NCBI RefSeq assembly: GCF_008152325.1
Contig: NZ_CP042243.1
Location: 351,026-415,025 of the forward strand
Length of the DNA: 64,000 bases
From: Crassaminicella thermophila
Lineage (GTDB): Bacteria > Bacillota > Clostridia > Peptostreptococcales > Thermotaleaceae
Reading direction: 5' to 3'
The notes under the pieces were generated by a model that was not told the origin of the DNA, did no database searches, and worked only from the letters and a program-made list of their open reading frames with translations. Position 1 is the first letter of the stretch, and every line of letters begins with the position of its first letter. Positions 33,668 to 42,107 of this stretch are shown here, piece by piece. Position numbers and translations under genes: made by a program.

Positions 33668-33699
33668 AGCAGATATCTAATCATATCTGCTTTATTTTT
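33666..33699. terminator. Bidirectional terminator
   Basis: Eleven-base-pair stem AAAGCAGATAT/ATATCTGCTTT, loop CTAATC, with ATTTTT on the + side and an A-rich flank that acts as T-run on the minus side. It separates the convergent permease and GNAT genes. Confidence 0.85.
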
Positions 33700-34087
33700 G
33701 ATCTAATATTAATTCCATAGGAGTACAGGAAGGGTTTGAAAAGCCAAATTTTTTGTAGAATTCAGCAGCATTAAAAGTAGTGAGCTTAATTTTTTTTACT
33801 TTAGGAACTTTTTCTATAAGAATATTAATAATAATACTACCAAATCCCATATGGCGAAAACCTGGATGAACAACGATATCATCTAAAAAAGCACTCATTC
33901 TATAATCTGTTAGCATTCTTCCAAATGCAACAAGTGTATCCCCCATATATATACAAACAAACTCATCTGTATTTTCTAAAATTTCCTCTACAATGCTTGT
34001 ATCATCTTCAAATGTAAGCCATCCAACAGTTCTATATAATTCAAGAAGTTGAGATGAATCAGGAGGAATATTTTCTAATATCTTCAC
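33692..34087 (-). CDS. GNAT family N-acetyltransferase
   Basis: Acetyl-CoA-dependent acetyltransferase of 131 residues. The central strand and acetyl-CoA loop are recognisable (DDIVVHPGFRHMGFGSIIIN), with a variant of the Q/RxxGxG/A motif, and FYKKFGF is the usual late motif. The substrate is unknown. The start is GTG at 34087 behind GAGGTGA; the longer frame from 34096 would begin within that site. Confidence 0.82.
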   Translation of the reverse strand: MKILENIPPDSSQLLELYRTVGWLTFEDDTSIVEEILENTDEFVCIYMGDTLVAFGRMLTDYRMSAFLDDIVVHPGFRHMGFGSIIINILIEKVPKVKKIKLTTFNAAEFYKKFGFSNPSCTPMELILDQK

Positions 34088-34163
34088 GATTTTCACCTCA
34101 CCAGGATTTTTATACTATATTATATGAATCAAGCAAAGAAAGTGATTATAAAAATAGAAGCCA

Positions 34164-34328
34164 TTAATGCTTCGATACTGATTGCATATAGGCGACAATT
34201 AAGACATCTAGCTTTTGACTGTACTCAAGAACTGCATAGTCTTGTAAGTTATAGTATTTATTTTTTAATAGAGCAGATAATTCTATATTCATTTCTTCAA
34301 TTTTTTTCTTTAGTTCATTTTGTGACAT
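34164..34328 (-). CDS. Spo0E-like aspartyl-phosphate phosphatase (54 residues)
   Basis: Short gene read by eye on the minus strand: ATG at 34328, TAA at 34164, with AGGGGGAA just before the start. The protein is a two-helix hairpin of 54 residues with the family signature YSQKLDVLIVAYM (SQxLDxLI). Spo0E-type proteins dephosphorylate Spo0A~P and delay sporulation. A promoter, a hairpin with T-run and a Spo0A-box-like sequence precede it. A 76-residue frame on the opposite strand over the same bases is discarded. Confidence 0.88.
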   Translation of the reverse strand: MSQNELKKKIEEMNIELSALLKNKYYNLQDYAVLEYSQKLDVLIVAYMQSVSKH

Positions 34329-34351
34329 TTCTTTTCCCCCTTTTCAAAAAA

Positions 34352-34392
34352 TGACAAAAAACTCAAAAAGTCTCTTGTTTCGACAAGAGATT
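34352..34392 (-). terminator. Terminator-like hairpin in the Spo0E-like leader
   Basis: Read on the minus strand: AATCTCTTG, loop TCGAAA, CAAGAGACT, then TTTTGAGTTTTTTG. It lies between the promoter (34454-34482) and the ribosome binding site, so it would end most transcripts before the gene unless relieved. The loop holds the 0A-box-like TTGTCGAAA. Confidence 0.65.
34378..34386 (-). promoter_or_regulatory. Spo0A-box-like sequence
   Basis: TTGTCGAAA on the minus strand contains the Spo0A-box core TGTCGAA. It is the only intergenic match noticed in the window. It lies about 60 bases after the predicted transcription start of the Spo0E-like gene. Confidence 0.5.
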
Positions 34393-34453
34393 GCGTCACT
34401 ATAAGCAATAAAATGACAAAAATGTAAAATAATGCAATAAACTAGTTACGAAT

Positions 34454-34482
34454 ATTATATAATAATGGAAAAGAAAATACAA
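34454..34482 (-). promoter_or_regulatory. Sigma-A promoter of the Spo0E-like gene
   Basis: On the minus strand TTGTAT (34482-34477), 17 bases, TATAAT (34459-34454). It predicts a leader of about 115 bases. Confidence 0.65.
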
Positions 34483-34596
34483 GAAAAAAAGAAAATGTTA
34501 TAAAATAAATATTTAAAATCATTTTTTATACTATGTTTTATATCTAAAAAAGTATAAAATTAATGTAAAAGATAGCATTAAGAAAGGAGATACTAT

Positions 34597-34920
34597 ATGG
34601 AGAAACATACAACCTTTAAGCAGATAAGTTTACCAAAGTTAAATAATTTAAAATTAGGATTAGAATCTACCTGTTTGAAGCTTATGGAAGAAGCAGGAGA
34701 ATTGGCACAAGCCATAGGAAAATTTAGAGGAATTAACGGTGAAAAAGTAGATTTTGAAGAAAAAGAAGTAATAGAGATGATTAGCAAAGAGTTATTAGAT
34801 GTAGCACAAGTTGCAGTATCTATGATGTTTGTATTAGAAGAAGAATATGGAATTAATATAAAGGAAAAGGTAGATGACCACATAGACAAATTGGAAAAGA
34901 AAGGGTATCTTAAGTTATAG
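34597..34920 (+). CDS. MazG-like nucleotide pyrophosphohydrolase family protein
   Basis: Small all-alpha protein of 107 residues. The MazG metal motif is split as LMEEAGELAQAIGKF (about residues 29-43) and SKELLDVAQVAVSM (about 67-80), i.e. EExxE with a later E/D pair. Relatives hydrolyse NTPs or dNTPs to the monophosphate; the exact substrate is unknown. ATG 34597 follows AAAGGAG. It stands just upstream of a lipoprotein gene (27-base gap). Confidence 0.8.
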   Translation: MEKHTTFKQISLPKLNNLKLGLESTCLKLMEEAGELAQAIGKFRGINGEKVDFEEKEVIEMISKELLDVAQVAVSMMFVLEEEYGINIKEKVDDHIDKLEKKGYLKL

Positions 34921-34947
34921 TATATTAATAGTTCAATGGGGGTAAAA

Positions 34948-36066
34948 ATGAAAAAATATTTATTCATGGCCTTGCTTATATTATTACTTTGTATAGGCTG
35001 TGTTGATAAAAGAATACATGAAGAAGTAGAGGCTTTTATTGGGAAGCAAGAACAATATGTAAACGAAAAAAATATTATAAAATATATGGATACAATATCA
35101 AAAGAAAAACCTGAATATTTAGCTGAGAAGAAAAGCTGGATACGAGATATTCAAATGAATGACATTAATGATTATAATTTAAAGATAGAAGATATAGAAA
35201 TATTTAGTAAGGATGAAGTGAGATTAAAGCTTAAGCAAAGTTATTTTTATGAAGGGAAAAAATATTCTGTTAAGATTCCTTTATTGCTTAAGAAGGAGAA
35301 TGGGCATTGGAAAGATAATGATTTAATATTTGATGAAATTAGTACTACACATTTTAGAATAAAATATGGTGAAGGATTAAGAAAATATGCACAAGCTGTT
35401 GCAAATGTCTGTGAGATAGCTTATCAAAATATTTGGCATAGATATGGTGAAAAAATAAAAGATACTACAATAATAAAAATATATGAAGATGAAGAAATAC
35501 TAAGACAATCTGTAAAGCTGTCATTTAAATGGCAATTTGCTGGGTGGTATGAGTATCCAGAATCTATTAAAACTACAAAATTTGAAGAAGAGACTTATAG
35601 AAAAATTTTGGAACATGAACTGGTACATAAATTGACAATAAGTAAGTCGAATAATAATATGCCATATTGGTTTACAGAGGGACTGGCTGTATATTTTGCA
35701 AATTTTCCAAATGAGCCAAAAGAACATAGAAAAAAATCATATTATTTAAATAGATACAAGGATAAAAGAATGGATATTTTAAAATTAGAAAAAGCAAACC
35801 TTGAAAAAATGAAAGACCCTAAGGAAATTTCAAACTATTATGATAGCGCTGGAATGATCGTAAAATTTATGATACAAAAGTATGGACTGCAAAAGGTAAA
35901 AGATATTGTTGAAGCATTAGGGGAATTTCCTTATCAAGAAGGTACGGGTATAGAGGTGGATAAAGAATCGATAAAAAGATTTCATAAAGTATTTAAAAAA
36001 GAATTTGGAATAAGTGTTAATGATTTAAATGAAGAATGGATTAGTTATTTAAATGAGACAGAGTGA
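34948..36066 (+). CDS. Lipoprotein with peptidase MA-like (gluzincin) domain
   Basis: Predicted surface lipoprotein of 372 residues. The signal peptide MKKYLFMALLILLLCIGC ends in a lipobox with Cys18. The C-terminal half has HELVHKLTIS (HExxH, about residues 224-228) and TEGLAVYF (E as third ligand), as in gluzincin peptidases of the peptidase-MA-like family. The N-terminal ~110 residues look like a separate NTF2-like or DUF4440-like domain, uncertain. ATG 34948 is preferred over 34936 because of GGGGGT. A terminator overlaps its stop. Confidence 0.82.
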   Translation: MKKYLFMALLILLLCIGCVDKRIHEEVEAFIGKQEQYVNEKNIIKYMDTISKEKPEYLAEKKSWIRDIQMNDINDYNLKIEDIEIFSKDEVRLKLKQSYFYEGKKYSVKIPLLLKKENGHWKDNDLIFDEISTTHFRIKYGEGLRKYAQAVANVCEIAYQNIWHRYGEKIKDTTIIKIYEDEEILRQSVKLSFKWQFAGWYEYPESIKTTKFEEETYRKILEHELVHKLTISKSNNNMPYWFTEGLAVYFANFPNEPKEHRKKSYYLNRYKDKRMDILKLEKANLEKMKDPKEISNYYDSAGMIVKFMIQKYGLQKVKDIVEALGEFPYQEGTGIEVDKESIKRFHKVFKKEFGISVNDLNEEWISYLNETE

Positions 36067-36084
36067 AAGCTCTGTTTTTTCTTT
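36058..36084 (+). terminator. Rho-independent terminator overlapping the peptidase stop
   Basis: ACAGAG/CTCTGT stem around TGAAAG, followed by TTTTTTCTTTTTT. The stop codon lies in the loop. Confidence 0.8.
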
Positions 36085-36149
36085 TTTCATATATATAATT
36101 TATCTGAATAGGATTAAATATAAGAAAAAAGAAGGAGGAGATTATAAGA

Positions 36150-36863
36150 ATGAGAATATTGGTTATAAACAAAAAATGGATGTTTTTAATAATTTCTATC
36201 ATATTTTCTATAATCTTTTCAACATTTTGTATAAATAAAGTATTAGAAGTTTCAAAACATATTGTTTTGAATAAAGTGGTTATAATCGATGCAGGTCATG
36301 GAGGAATAGATGGAGGTGCAGTTGGAAAAAGCGGGGTTTGTGAAAGCCATATAAATCTTAAAATTGCATTGAAATTAAGAAAGTTACTAGAACAGGAAGG
36401 TGCGATTGTATTACTGACAAGAGAAGATGATGTAGGATTATATTCTGATACTGGAACGGTAAGAAAGAAAAAAAATGAAGATTTAAGAAATAGGAAAAAA
36501 TTAAGAGATGAAAGTCAGGCAGATTTATTTATAAGTATTCATATGAATAGTTTTGGGCAATCGAAATATTATGGAGCACAAACATTTTATCCTAAAAAGT
36601 CTGAGGAAAGCAAAAGGTTAGCAGAATTGATTCAAGAAGAATTAATTAGAGTTATTGATAATGGAAATAATAGGGTAGCAAAAGAAAAAAGTGATGTTTA
36701 CTTATTAAAATCTTGCAAGATTCCAATGGTATTAGTGGAATGTGGTTTTTTATCGAATCCAATGGAAGAAAGGTTATTACAAGAGGATAAATATCAGGAG
36801 AAGATTGCATGGAGTATTTATATTGGAATATTAAGATATTTTCAAGAAGAAAATAAAGTTTGA
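36150..36863 (+). CDS. cwlD: N-acetylmuramoyl-L-alanine amidase CwlD, spore cortex
   Basis: Membrane-anchored amidase of 237 residues. After an N-terminal membrane segment (about residues 9-30) the amidase_3 domain shows DAGHGGIDGGA, SIHMNSF and VECGFLSNP with the zinc and catalytic residues. In B. subtilis CwlD starts muramic-lactam formation in the spore cortex, so it acts between mother cell and forespore. ATG 36150 after GAAGGAGGAG. Followed by a DnaA-box-rich gap. Confidence 0.9.
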   Translation: MRILVINKKWMFLIISIIFSIIFSTFCINKVLEVSKHIVLNKVVIIDAGHGGIDGGAVGKSGVCESHINLKIALKLRKLLEQEGAIVLLTREDDVGLYSDTGTVRKKKNEDLRNRKKLRDESQADLFISIHMNSFGQSKYYGAQTFYPKKSEESKRLAELIQEELIRVIDNGNNRVAKEKSDVYLLKSCKIPMVLVECGFLSNPMEERLLQEDKYQEKIAWSIYIGILRYFQEENKV

Positions 36864-36893
36864 ATAAGTTATATAATTAAAAAAACTACAACT

Positions 36894-37097
36894 TGTGGAT
36901 AAAATGTGAATAAAGTTTTCAGAATACTTTCAAAGCAAGTAAAATCAATAGAAAGGGATGTTGTTAGTTATCCACAAAATTATCCATATATTAAATAATT
37001 CAATCCTATGGATATGTGGACAAGCATATTTAAATAAAATAAACTTTGCAAATTTAGCCTATATACAGGGATAATTTATTCACAATAGCTATCCACA
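36894..37097. promoter_or_regulatory. DnaA-box cluster (seven 9-mers)
   Basis: Seven matches to TTATCCACA with at most one mismatch in 204 bases: 36894-36902 (-, perfect), 36905-36913 (-, TTATTCACA), 36968-36976 (+, perfect), 36980-36988 (+, TTATCCATA), 37015-37023 (-, TTGTCCACA), 37076-37084 (+, TTATTCACA) and 37089-37097 (+, CTATCCACA). The region is AT-rich. No dnaA or dnaN gene is nearby, so it is not the usual oriC context. Confidence 0.8.
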
Positions 37098-37140
37098 TTT
37101 ACATAAAAAAGTATTGTAATAGTAATATACTTCTTGTGCA

Positions 37141-37146
37141 TATAAT
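37141..37146 (+). promoter_or_regulatory. Possible -10 element of the micropeptide gene
   Basis: TATAAT at 37141-37146, 29 bases before the TTG start. Upstream TTGTAA (37114) is 21 bases away, too far for a normal -35, so activation or another arrangement would be needed. Confidence 0.35.
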
Positions 37147-37169
37147 GAAATATGCAAGGAGGGGATGCT

Positions 37170-37247
37170 TTGAAAAAATGGGTGTTGTGGGTTATTATTT
37201 GTATATTATTTATAACTGTATTAATATGTGTAGATAAGATAATATAG
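37170..37247 (+). CDS. Membrane micropeptide, 25 residues
   Basis: Read by eye: TTG at 37170 after AAGGAGGGG (37156-37164) to TAG at 37247. The product is MKKWVLWVIICILFITVLIC followed by VDKII: two lysines and then one hydrophobic segment, so a single-pass membrane peptide. A strong terminator follows at 37262. No family is recognised. Upstream lie seven DnaA-box-like sites. The good ribosome binding site and own terminator argue for a real gene. Confidence 0.6.
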   Translation: MKKWVLWVIICILFITVLICVDKII

Positions 37248-37261
37248 AAAAAAGGAACGCT

Positions 37262-37294
37262 GGAAGTATGAAGGATCATACTTCCTTTTATTTC
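37262..37294 (+). terminator. Rho-independent terminator
   Basis: Ten-base-pair stem GGAAGTATGA/TCATACTTCC, loop AGGA, then TTTTATTT. It ends the short transcript of the micropeptide. Confidence 0.85.
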
Positions 37295-37316
37295 TATAAA
37301 TAAAACAGATAAACGG

Positions 37317-37345
37317 TTGATAAAATTTTAACAGGATAGTATACT
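37317..37345 (+). promoter_or_regulatory. Sigma-A promoter of the hydrogenase operon
   Basis: TTGATA (37317-37322), 17 bases, TATACT (37340-37345), 45 bases before the first start. Confidence 0.7.
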
Positions 37346-37389
37346 AAAAACAACAGGAATAAAAATAAACACCAAGGAGGGCTGTAGGG

Positions 37390-37635
37390 ATGGTGACAAT
37401 TCGTGTCTGTATAGGAAGTGCATGTCATTTAAAAGGGGCATATAATGTAATTCAGGGGTTACAAAAAATTGTTGAAGAAAGAAAGTTAGAAAATCAGGTA
37501 ACAATAAAAGCAGATTTTTGTTTAGGGGAATGTACGAAGGCAGTTTCGGTAAAAGTTGATGATGAACCTATTGTTTCAGTAGACGAAAAAAATGTAGAAG
37601 GATTTTTTGAGGAATATGTTCTTAGGAGGTTATAA
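37390..37635 (+). CDS. Thioredoxin-like 2Fe-2S ferredoxin (NuoE/HydC-like)
   Basis: 81-residue protein with the thioredoxin-like 2Fe-2S pattern: RVCIGSACHLKGA (Cys-x4-Cys) and DFCLGECTKAVSV (Cys-x3-Cys). Such small subunits pass electrons in NADH dehydrogenases and multimeric hydrogenases. It is first in a tightly packed operon of four genes; the next start is one base past its stop. ATG 37390 after AAGGAGG. It is likely an electron partner of the hydrogenase-like proteins that follow. Confidence 0.88.
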   Translation: MVTIRVCIGSACHLKGAYNVIQGLQKIVEERKLENQVTIKADFCLGECTKAVSVKVDDEPIVSVDEKNVEGFFEEYVLRRL

Positions 37636-37636
37636 A

Positions 37637-39361
37637 TTGGGTATTCTAAACTTCTCAAAGGCTAATTGCAAAAATTGTTATAAATGTTTAAGAGCTTGTC
37701 CTGTAAAAGCTATTAAGATAAAAAATGAACAAGCTGAAATTGTAGAAGATTTGTGTATTGGGTGTGGACAATGCTTAATTATTTGCCCTCAAAATGCTAG
37801 GCAAATTAAAAGTGATCTTAAGGATATAAAAAATGCAATGAAAGATAGAAAAAGAGTTCTTGCAAGTGTAGCTCCTTCTTATGTAGGAGCTTTTGACATG
37901 TATGATGCAGGACAAATAGTTACTGCATTAAAAGCTTTAGGATTTGATCATGTTGAGGAAACTGCTATTGGAGCAGAAGTAGTTGCAAGTTTATATAAAG
38001 AATATGTAAAAGAAGGAGAATATAAAAACCTTATTACTTCGTGCTGTCCCTCAGCCAATTATTTGGTAGAGAAGTATTTTCCGAATTTAAGCCAATACCT
38101 GATTCCTGTGGTTTCTCCAATGCTTGCTCATGGAAAAATATTAAAGCACTTATATGGGATGGACAGTTATGTAGTATTTATTGGTCCTTGTACGGCAAAA
38201 AAAATAGAATCACTAAATTTTCAGCATAAGGGAACGATTGATGCTGTGTTAACATTTGAAGAATTGACAAAGTGGTTAGAGGAAGAAAATATTATTTTAA
38301 ACGATTTAAAGCCACAACCATTTGACCAAAAATCTTTCAAAAGAGGAAGCTCTTTTCCACTAGAAGGAGGTGTAATTTCTAGTTTTATAAATGATGGGGA
38401 AGAAGGTTATGAAGTATTAAAGGTAGACGGAATTGAACAGTGCATAAAGATTTTTCAGTCAATGGAAAATTCTACATTAGAAAGAGTTTGTGTAGAAGTG
38501 AACACTTGTAGGGGAGGCTGTATAGGTGGACCAGGAATGCCAAAAAGTGAAAAAGACTTTTATAAGGGGCAGAAAAAGGTAAAAGAATATACAAAGAACA
38601 AAGAAGATTTTTTAAGAGATAGAGATATTAAATCATATGATAAAATTAATTTTTCAAAGAAATTTATTGATAGAAAGATTAAGAAGCAAAAAGCAAGTGA
38701 AGAAGAAATTCAATACATTTTAAAGAAAATAGGGAAATATGAACCAGCTGATGAATTAAATTGCGGAGGCTGTGGATACAATACGTGCCGTGAGAAGGCT
38801 CAAGCTGTTTTTGAAGGAATGGCAGAATTAAATATGTGTCTTCCATTTATGAGGAGTAAAGCAGAACGTTTAACAAATGTGATCTTTGAAAATTCACCGA
38901 ATATTATTATGCTTATTGATGAAGAAATGCGTATTAAGGAATTTAATCCAACGGCAGAAAAAATTTTTAAAATAAAAGCAGACGAAATAAAGGATAAACC
39001 TGTTTCTGTAATATTAGATGAAAGTTTATTTTTAAGAGTAAAGAATAGCAAGAAAAATCTTATAGGACAAAAAGCTTTTCATCCTGAATATGATGTGGTA
39101 TTATTACAAAGTATTTTATACTTAGAAAAACAAAATTTGCTATTGGCCATTATGACCAATGCTACAAATGAGGAAAAACATAAAAAAGAGCTAAAAAGAG
39201 TAAAAGAAAATACTATTGAGGCAGCTCAAAAGGTAATTGAAAAACAGATGCGTGTAGCACAAGAGATAGCTAGTTTGTTAGGAGAAACCACTGCAGAGAC
39301 AAAAGTGATCCTAACAAAACTAAAACAAATAGCATTGGAAGAAAATGGTGATATAGAATGA
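37637..39361 (+). CDS. [FeFe]-hydrogenase-like protein with PAS domain, putative H2 sensor
   Basis: 574 residues. Order: two 4Fe-4S motifs ([24 protein letters not shown], residues 1-50); hydrogenase large domain (about 75-305) with H-cluster loops TSCCP, GPCTAKK and [10 protein letters not shown]; a 4Fe-4S motif CGGCGYNTC (about 375); a PAS domain (about 410-500) and a C-terminal coiled coil. The four H-cluster cysteines are present. The residues matching Met353 and Met497 of clostridial CpI are Gly and Asn, which suggests sensing rather than fast turnover. TTG 37637 after AGGAGG. It overlaps the phosphatase gene by 4 bases. Confidence 0.85.
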   Translation: MGILNFSKANCKNCYKCLRACPVKAIKIKNEQAEIVEDLCIGCGQCLIICPQNARQIKSDLKDIKNAMKDRKRVLASVAPSYVGAFDMYDAGQIVTALKALGFDHVEETAIGAEVVASLYKEYVKEGEYKNLITSCCPSANYLVEKYFPNLSQYLIPVVSPMLAHGKILKHLYGMDSYVVFIGPCTAKKIESLNFQHKGTIDAVLTFEELTKWLEEENIILNDLKPQPFDQKSFKRGSSFPLEGGVISSFINDGEEGYEVLKVDGIEQCIKIFQSMENSTLERVCVEVNTCRGGCIGGPGMPKSEKDFYKGQKKVKEYTKNKEDFLRDRDIKSYDKINFSKKFIDRKIKKQKASEEEIQYILKKIGKYEPADELNCGGCGYNTCREKAQAVFEGMAELNMCLPFMRSKAERLTNVIFENSPNIIMLIDEEMRIKEFNPTAEKIFKIKADEIKDKPVSVILDESLFLRVKNSKKNLIGQKAFHPEYDVVLLQSILYLEKQNLLLAIMTNATNEEKHKKELKRVKENTIEAAQKVIEKQMRVAQEIASLLGETTAETKVILTKLKQIALEENGDIE

Positions 39362-40533
39362 GTTGTTTTATAGATGTTGCCTTTGATAGTATTAATAAAT
39401 ATGGGGAAGAGCTGTGTGGAGATAATGTAGAAGTCATCCGAACAGAGGATGGGGTTATTGTTGTACTAGCAGATGGATTAGGAAGCGGTGTTAAAGCAAA
39501 TATATTGGCAACCCTTACTGCAAAAATAGCAGCAACCATGTTGATGGAAGGAGCTAGCATTGATGAGACAGTAGATACAATTGTTCACACCTTACCAGTT
39601 TGCAGTGTAAGGAAGCTTGCTTATTCTACTTTTACTATCATAAAAGTTGATAATGATGGGAATGTCTATACGGTTGAATATGATAATCCACCCTTTATAC
39701 TTGTTCGAAAAAATAAATATTATGATGTAAAAAGAAGAAATAGTATTAAGATAAATGATCGGGCTATAAAAGAAAGTAATTTTAAATTAAAGCAGGGAGA
39801 TACATTAACTGTAGTAAGTGATGGAGCTATTCATGCGGGTGTAGGAGCTGTGCTTAACTTAGGTTGGCAGTGGGAAAATGTAAGAGATCATTTGACTCGG
39901 GTAGTTGGAAAAGAAAAGTGTTCAAAGAATATTACAAAAAATCTTATAGAAGTATGTAAAAACTTATATATGGGCAAACCAGGGGATGATACGACTGTAG
40001 TAACTATAAAAATGAGAGAACCTGAGGAAATAGATATGTTTACAGGACCTCCTAAGGATAGTAAAAATGATGCGTGGATTGTAAAAAAATTAATGGAAGG
40101 GAAAGGAAAAAAGATTGTCTGTGGAGGAACTGCTGCTAATATTGTAGCAAGGGAGTTAAAAGAAGAGTTAGTGGTAGATATGGATATTATTAGCCCTGAT
40201 GTACCGCCTACAGCAAAAATAAAAGGAATTGACCTCGTTACAGAAGGAGTATTAACCCTAAGTAAAGCTGTTGAAAAAATAAAAGAATATGTAGATACTT
40301 CAATAGAAGAGAATCCAATATATAATCTAAATGCTAAAGATGGAGCATCGAAACTTGCAAAAATGTTGATTGAAGATTGTACTAAGCTTAATCTTTGGGT
40401 TGGAAAAGCAGTAAATCCTGCTCATCAAAATCCAGATTTACCTATTGATTTAAGTATAAAATTGAAGGTCGTAGATGAATTAATAGACTTAATGAAAAAA
40501 TTAGGAAAACAAATAAACCTAACATATATATAG
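39358..40533 (+). CDS. SpoIIE-family (PP2C-like) protein phosphatase
   Basis: 391 residues. The N-terminal ~225 residues form a SpoIIE/PP2C domain with metal-binding aspartates in [15 protein letters not shown] and [10 protein letters not shown], and [11 protein letters not shown] at the end. The C-terminal ~165 residues ([20 protein letters not shown] onward) form a second domain that I cannot assign. The gene overlaps the sensor hydrogenase by ATGA, so output of that sensor is the likely input. The target phosphoprotein is not encoded nearby. Confidence 0.85.
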   Translation: MSCFIDVAFDSINKYGEELCGDNVEVIRTEDGVIVVLADGLGSGVKANILATLTAKIAATMLMEGASIDETVDTIVHTLPVCSVRKLAYSTFTIIKVDNDGNVYTVEYDNPPFILVRKNKYYDVKRRNSIKINDRAIKESNFKLKQGDTLTVVSDGAIHAGVGAVLNLGWQWENVRDHLTRVVGKEKCSKNITKNLIEVCKNLYMGKPGDDTTVVTIKMREPEEIDMFTGPPKDSKNDAWIVKKLMEGKGKKIVCGGTAANIVARELKEELVVDMDIISPDVPPTAKIKGIDLVTEGVLTLSKAVEKIKEYVDTSIEENPIYNLNAKDGASKLAKMLIEDCTKLNLWVGKAVNPAHQNPDLPIDLSIKLKVVDELIDLMKKLGKQINLTYI

Positions 40534-40547
40534 TGAGAGGTGTAAGC

Positions 40548-42014
40548 ATGAGAAAATTTGAGAGCAATGTACAGTTAATAAAGTACGAGGTATTAAGAGA
40601 AGTAGCAAGACTGGCAATGGAAGGAACATTAATGGAAGAATATGAAAAAATACCAGAGAGTATTATTCCAGGACCAAAGCCAAGAACAAGATGCTGTATA
40701 TATAAAGAAAGAGCTATTATGGTTGAGAGAGTAAAGATAGCAATGGGAGGAGACAAGAAAAATAAAAACATCATAGAAGTTTTAGAGATTGCTTGTGATG
40801 AATGTCCTATTAATCGTTTTACTATTACAGAAGCTTGTAGAGGATGTCTTGCACATAGATGTTCAGAGGCTTGTCCTGTTGATGCAATATTTCATGTAGG
40901 ACAAAGAGCATATATTAATCAAGAGAAATGTATTGAATGTGGAAGATGCAAAGATGCATGTCAATATAATGCAGTTTCTGATGTATTAAGACCTTGTAGA
41001 GGTGCTTGTCCTACAAATGCTTTATCTATTGACCCAAAGAACAGAAAGGCAGTTATTGACAATGAAAAATGTATACAATGTGGTGTATGCGTGATCCAAT
41101 GTCCATTTGGTGCTATTATGGATAAATCATTTATTGTAGATGTAGTAGATTTATTAAAAAAAGAAGAGAATGTGTATGCAGTCATTGCTCCAGCTATTGC
41201 CAGTCAATTTACAAATGTTAAAATTGGCCAAGTTGTAGCTGCAATAAAAAAGCTAGGGTTTCATGATGTAATTGAGGCAGCTCTTGGGGCAGATATTGTT
41301 GCATTAAGTGAAACCCATGAATTTGCACAAACAATAGAAGAGAAAAAAGTTATGACAAGTTCTTGTTGTCCAGCTTTTGTTTCGTATATTGAGAAGTGCT
41401 ATCCTGAATTTTTAGAGAATGTTTCTACTTCTGTTTCTCCTATGATTGCTATATCTAGACTAATTAAGAAAATGGATGATAAAGCAAAGGTTGTATTTAT
41501 TGGACCGTGTACAGCTAAAAAAGCAGAAATAAATCAAGAAGATATTAAAGGAAGTACGGATTATGTGCTTACATTTGAGGAGTTGTGTGCAATGATTGAT
41601 GCTGCTGGCATTAAAATTGAGGAATGTGAAGAAGCTCCGTTAAACAATGCTTCTTTCTTTGGAAGGATATTTGCACGTTCGGGAGGATTAACAGAAGCGA
41701 TTGAGCATGTATTAAAAGAAGAAAATATTCAAGTTGATTTTAAGCCGATTGTATGTGATGGAATTGCAGAATGTGACAAAGCTTTAAAAATTGCAAAGGT
41801 AGGAAGATTGCAAGGAAACTTTATTGAAGGAATGGTTTGCAAAGGAGGTTGTATTGGTGGTGCTGCATCGCTTCATCGATGGCCAAAGGATAGAAAAGCA
41901 GTAGATAAATATGGAGAATTAACTGTTGAAAAAGGAATAAAAGATTCTCTTAGAATATTTGAAATAGATGATATTGACTTGCATAGACATTATAAAAAAG
42001 ATGACAGGGAATAG
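40548..42014 (+). CDS. Monomeric [FeFe] hydrogenase, group B-like
   Basis: 488 residues. N-terminal cysteine-rich part with several 4Fe-4S motifs (CRGCLAHRCSEACP, CIECGRCKDACQ, CIQCGVCVIQCP), then the H-cluster domain with SSCCP, GPCTAKKAE and MVCKGGCIGG. The Met of the third loop is kept, while the Met of the second is Gly. Architecture matches clostridial monomeric [FeFe] hydrogenases of uncharacterised activity. ATG 40548 after GAGAGGTG; the frame from 40533 would overlap the phosphatase stop. The operon ends in a terminator at 42001. Confidence 0.88.
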   Translation: MRKFESNVQLIKYEVLREVARLAMEGTLMEEYEKIPESIIPGPKPRTRCCIYKERAIMVERVKIAMGGDKKNKNIIEVLEIACDECPINRFTITEACRGCLAHRCSEACPVDAIFHVGQRAYINQEKCIECGRCKDACQYNAVSDVLRPCRGACPTNALSIDPKNRKAVIDNEKCIQCGVCVIQCPFGAIMDKSFIVDVVDLLKKEENVYAVIAPAIASQFTNVKIGQVVAAIKKLGFHDVIEAALGADIVALSETHEFAQTIEEKKVMTSSCCPAFVSYIEKCYPEFLENVSTSVSPMIAISRLIKKMDDKAKVVFIGPCTAKKAEINQEDIKGSTDYVLTFEELCAMIDAAGIKIEECEEAPLNNASFFGRIFARSGGLTEAIEHVLKEENIQVDFKPIVCDGIAECDKALKIAKVGRLQGNFIEGMVCKGGCIGGAASLHRWPKDRKAVDKYGELTVEKGIKDSLRIFEIDDIDLHRHYKKDDRE

Positions 42015-42031
42015 TTCTCTGTCATTTTTTT
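42001..42031 (+). terminator. Terminator of the hydrogenase operon
   Basis: Stem ATGACAGGGA/TCTCTGTCAT (one mismatch), then TTTTTTT. It overlaps the last codons of the hydrogenase gene. Confidence 0.85.
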
Positions 42032-42034
42032 ATG

Positions 42035-42064
42035 GAATAGAAAAAAGGATTGTAACAAATAATA
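42035..42064 (+). promoter_or_regulatory. Possible sigma-G promoter of the ger operon
   Basis: GAATA (42035-42039), 18 bases, AATAATA (42058-42064) resembles the forespore sigma-G pattern (TGAATA, CATANTA). The match is partial; it is supported by the sporulation role of the genes. Confidence 0.3.
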
Positions 42065-42107
42065 GTAGATATCACAGAATATAGATGTTTTGGATTGAGG
42101 TGTGCTT

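Noticed and set aside
34124..34354. 76-residue open frame on the + strand
   Set aside because: It covers the Spo0E-like gene antisense; it lacks a ribosome binding site and a recognisable family, while the minus frame has both.
34352..34595. Known riboswitch upstream of the Spo0E-like gene
   Set aside because: The leader is too short and holds only one simple hairpin; none of the conserved riboswitch cores that I know is present.
36894..37097. Chromosomal replication origin
   Set aside because: The DnaA-box cluster is strong, but dnaA, dnaN, rpmH or other origin neighbours are absent and no clear unwinding repeats were seen, so only a DnaA-binding cluster is claimed.
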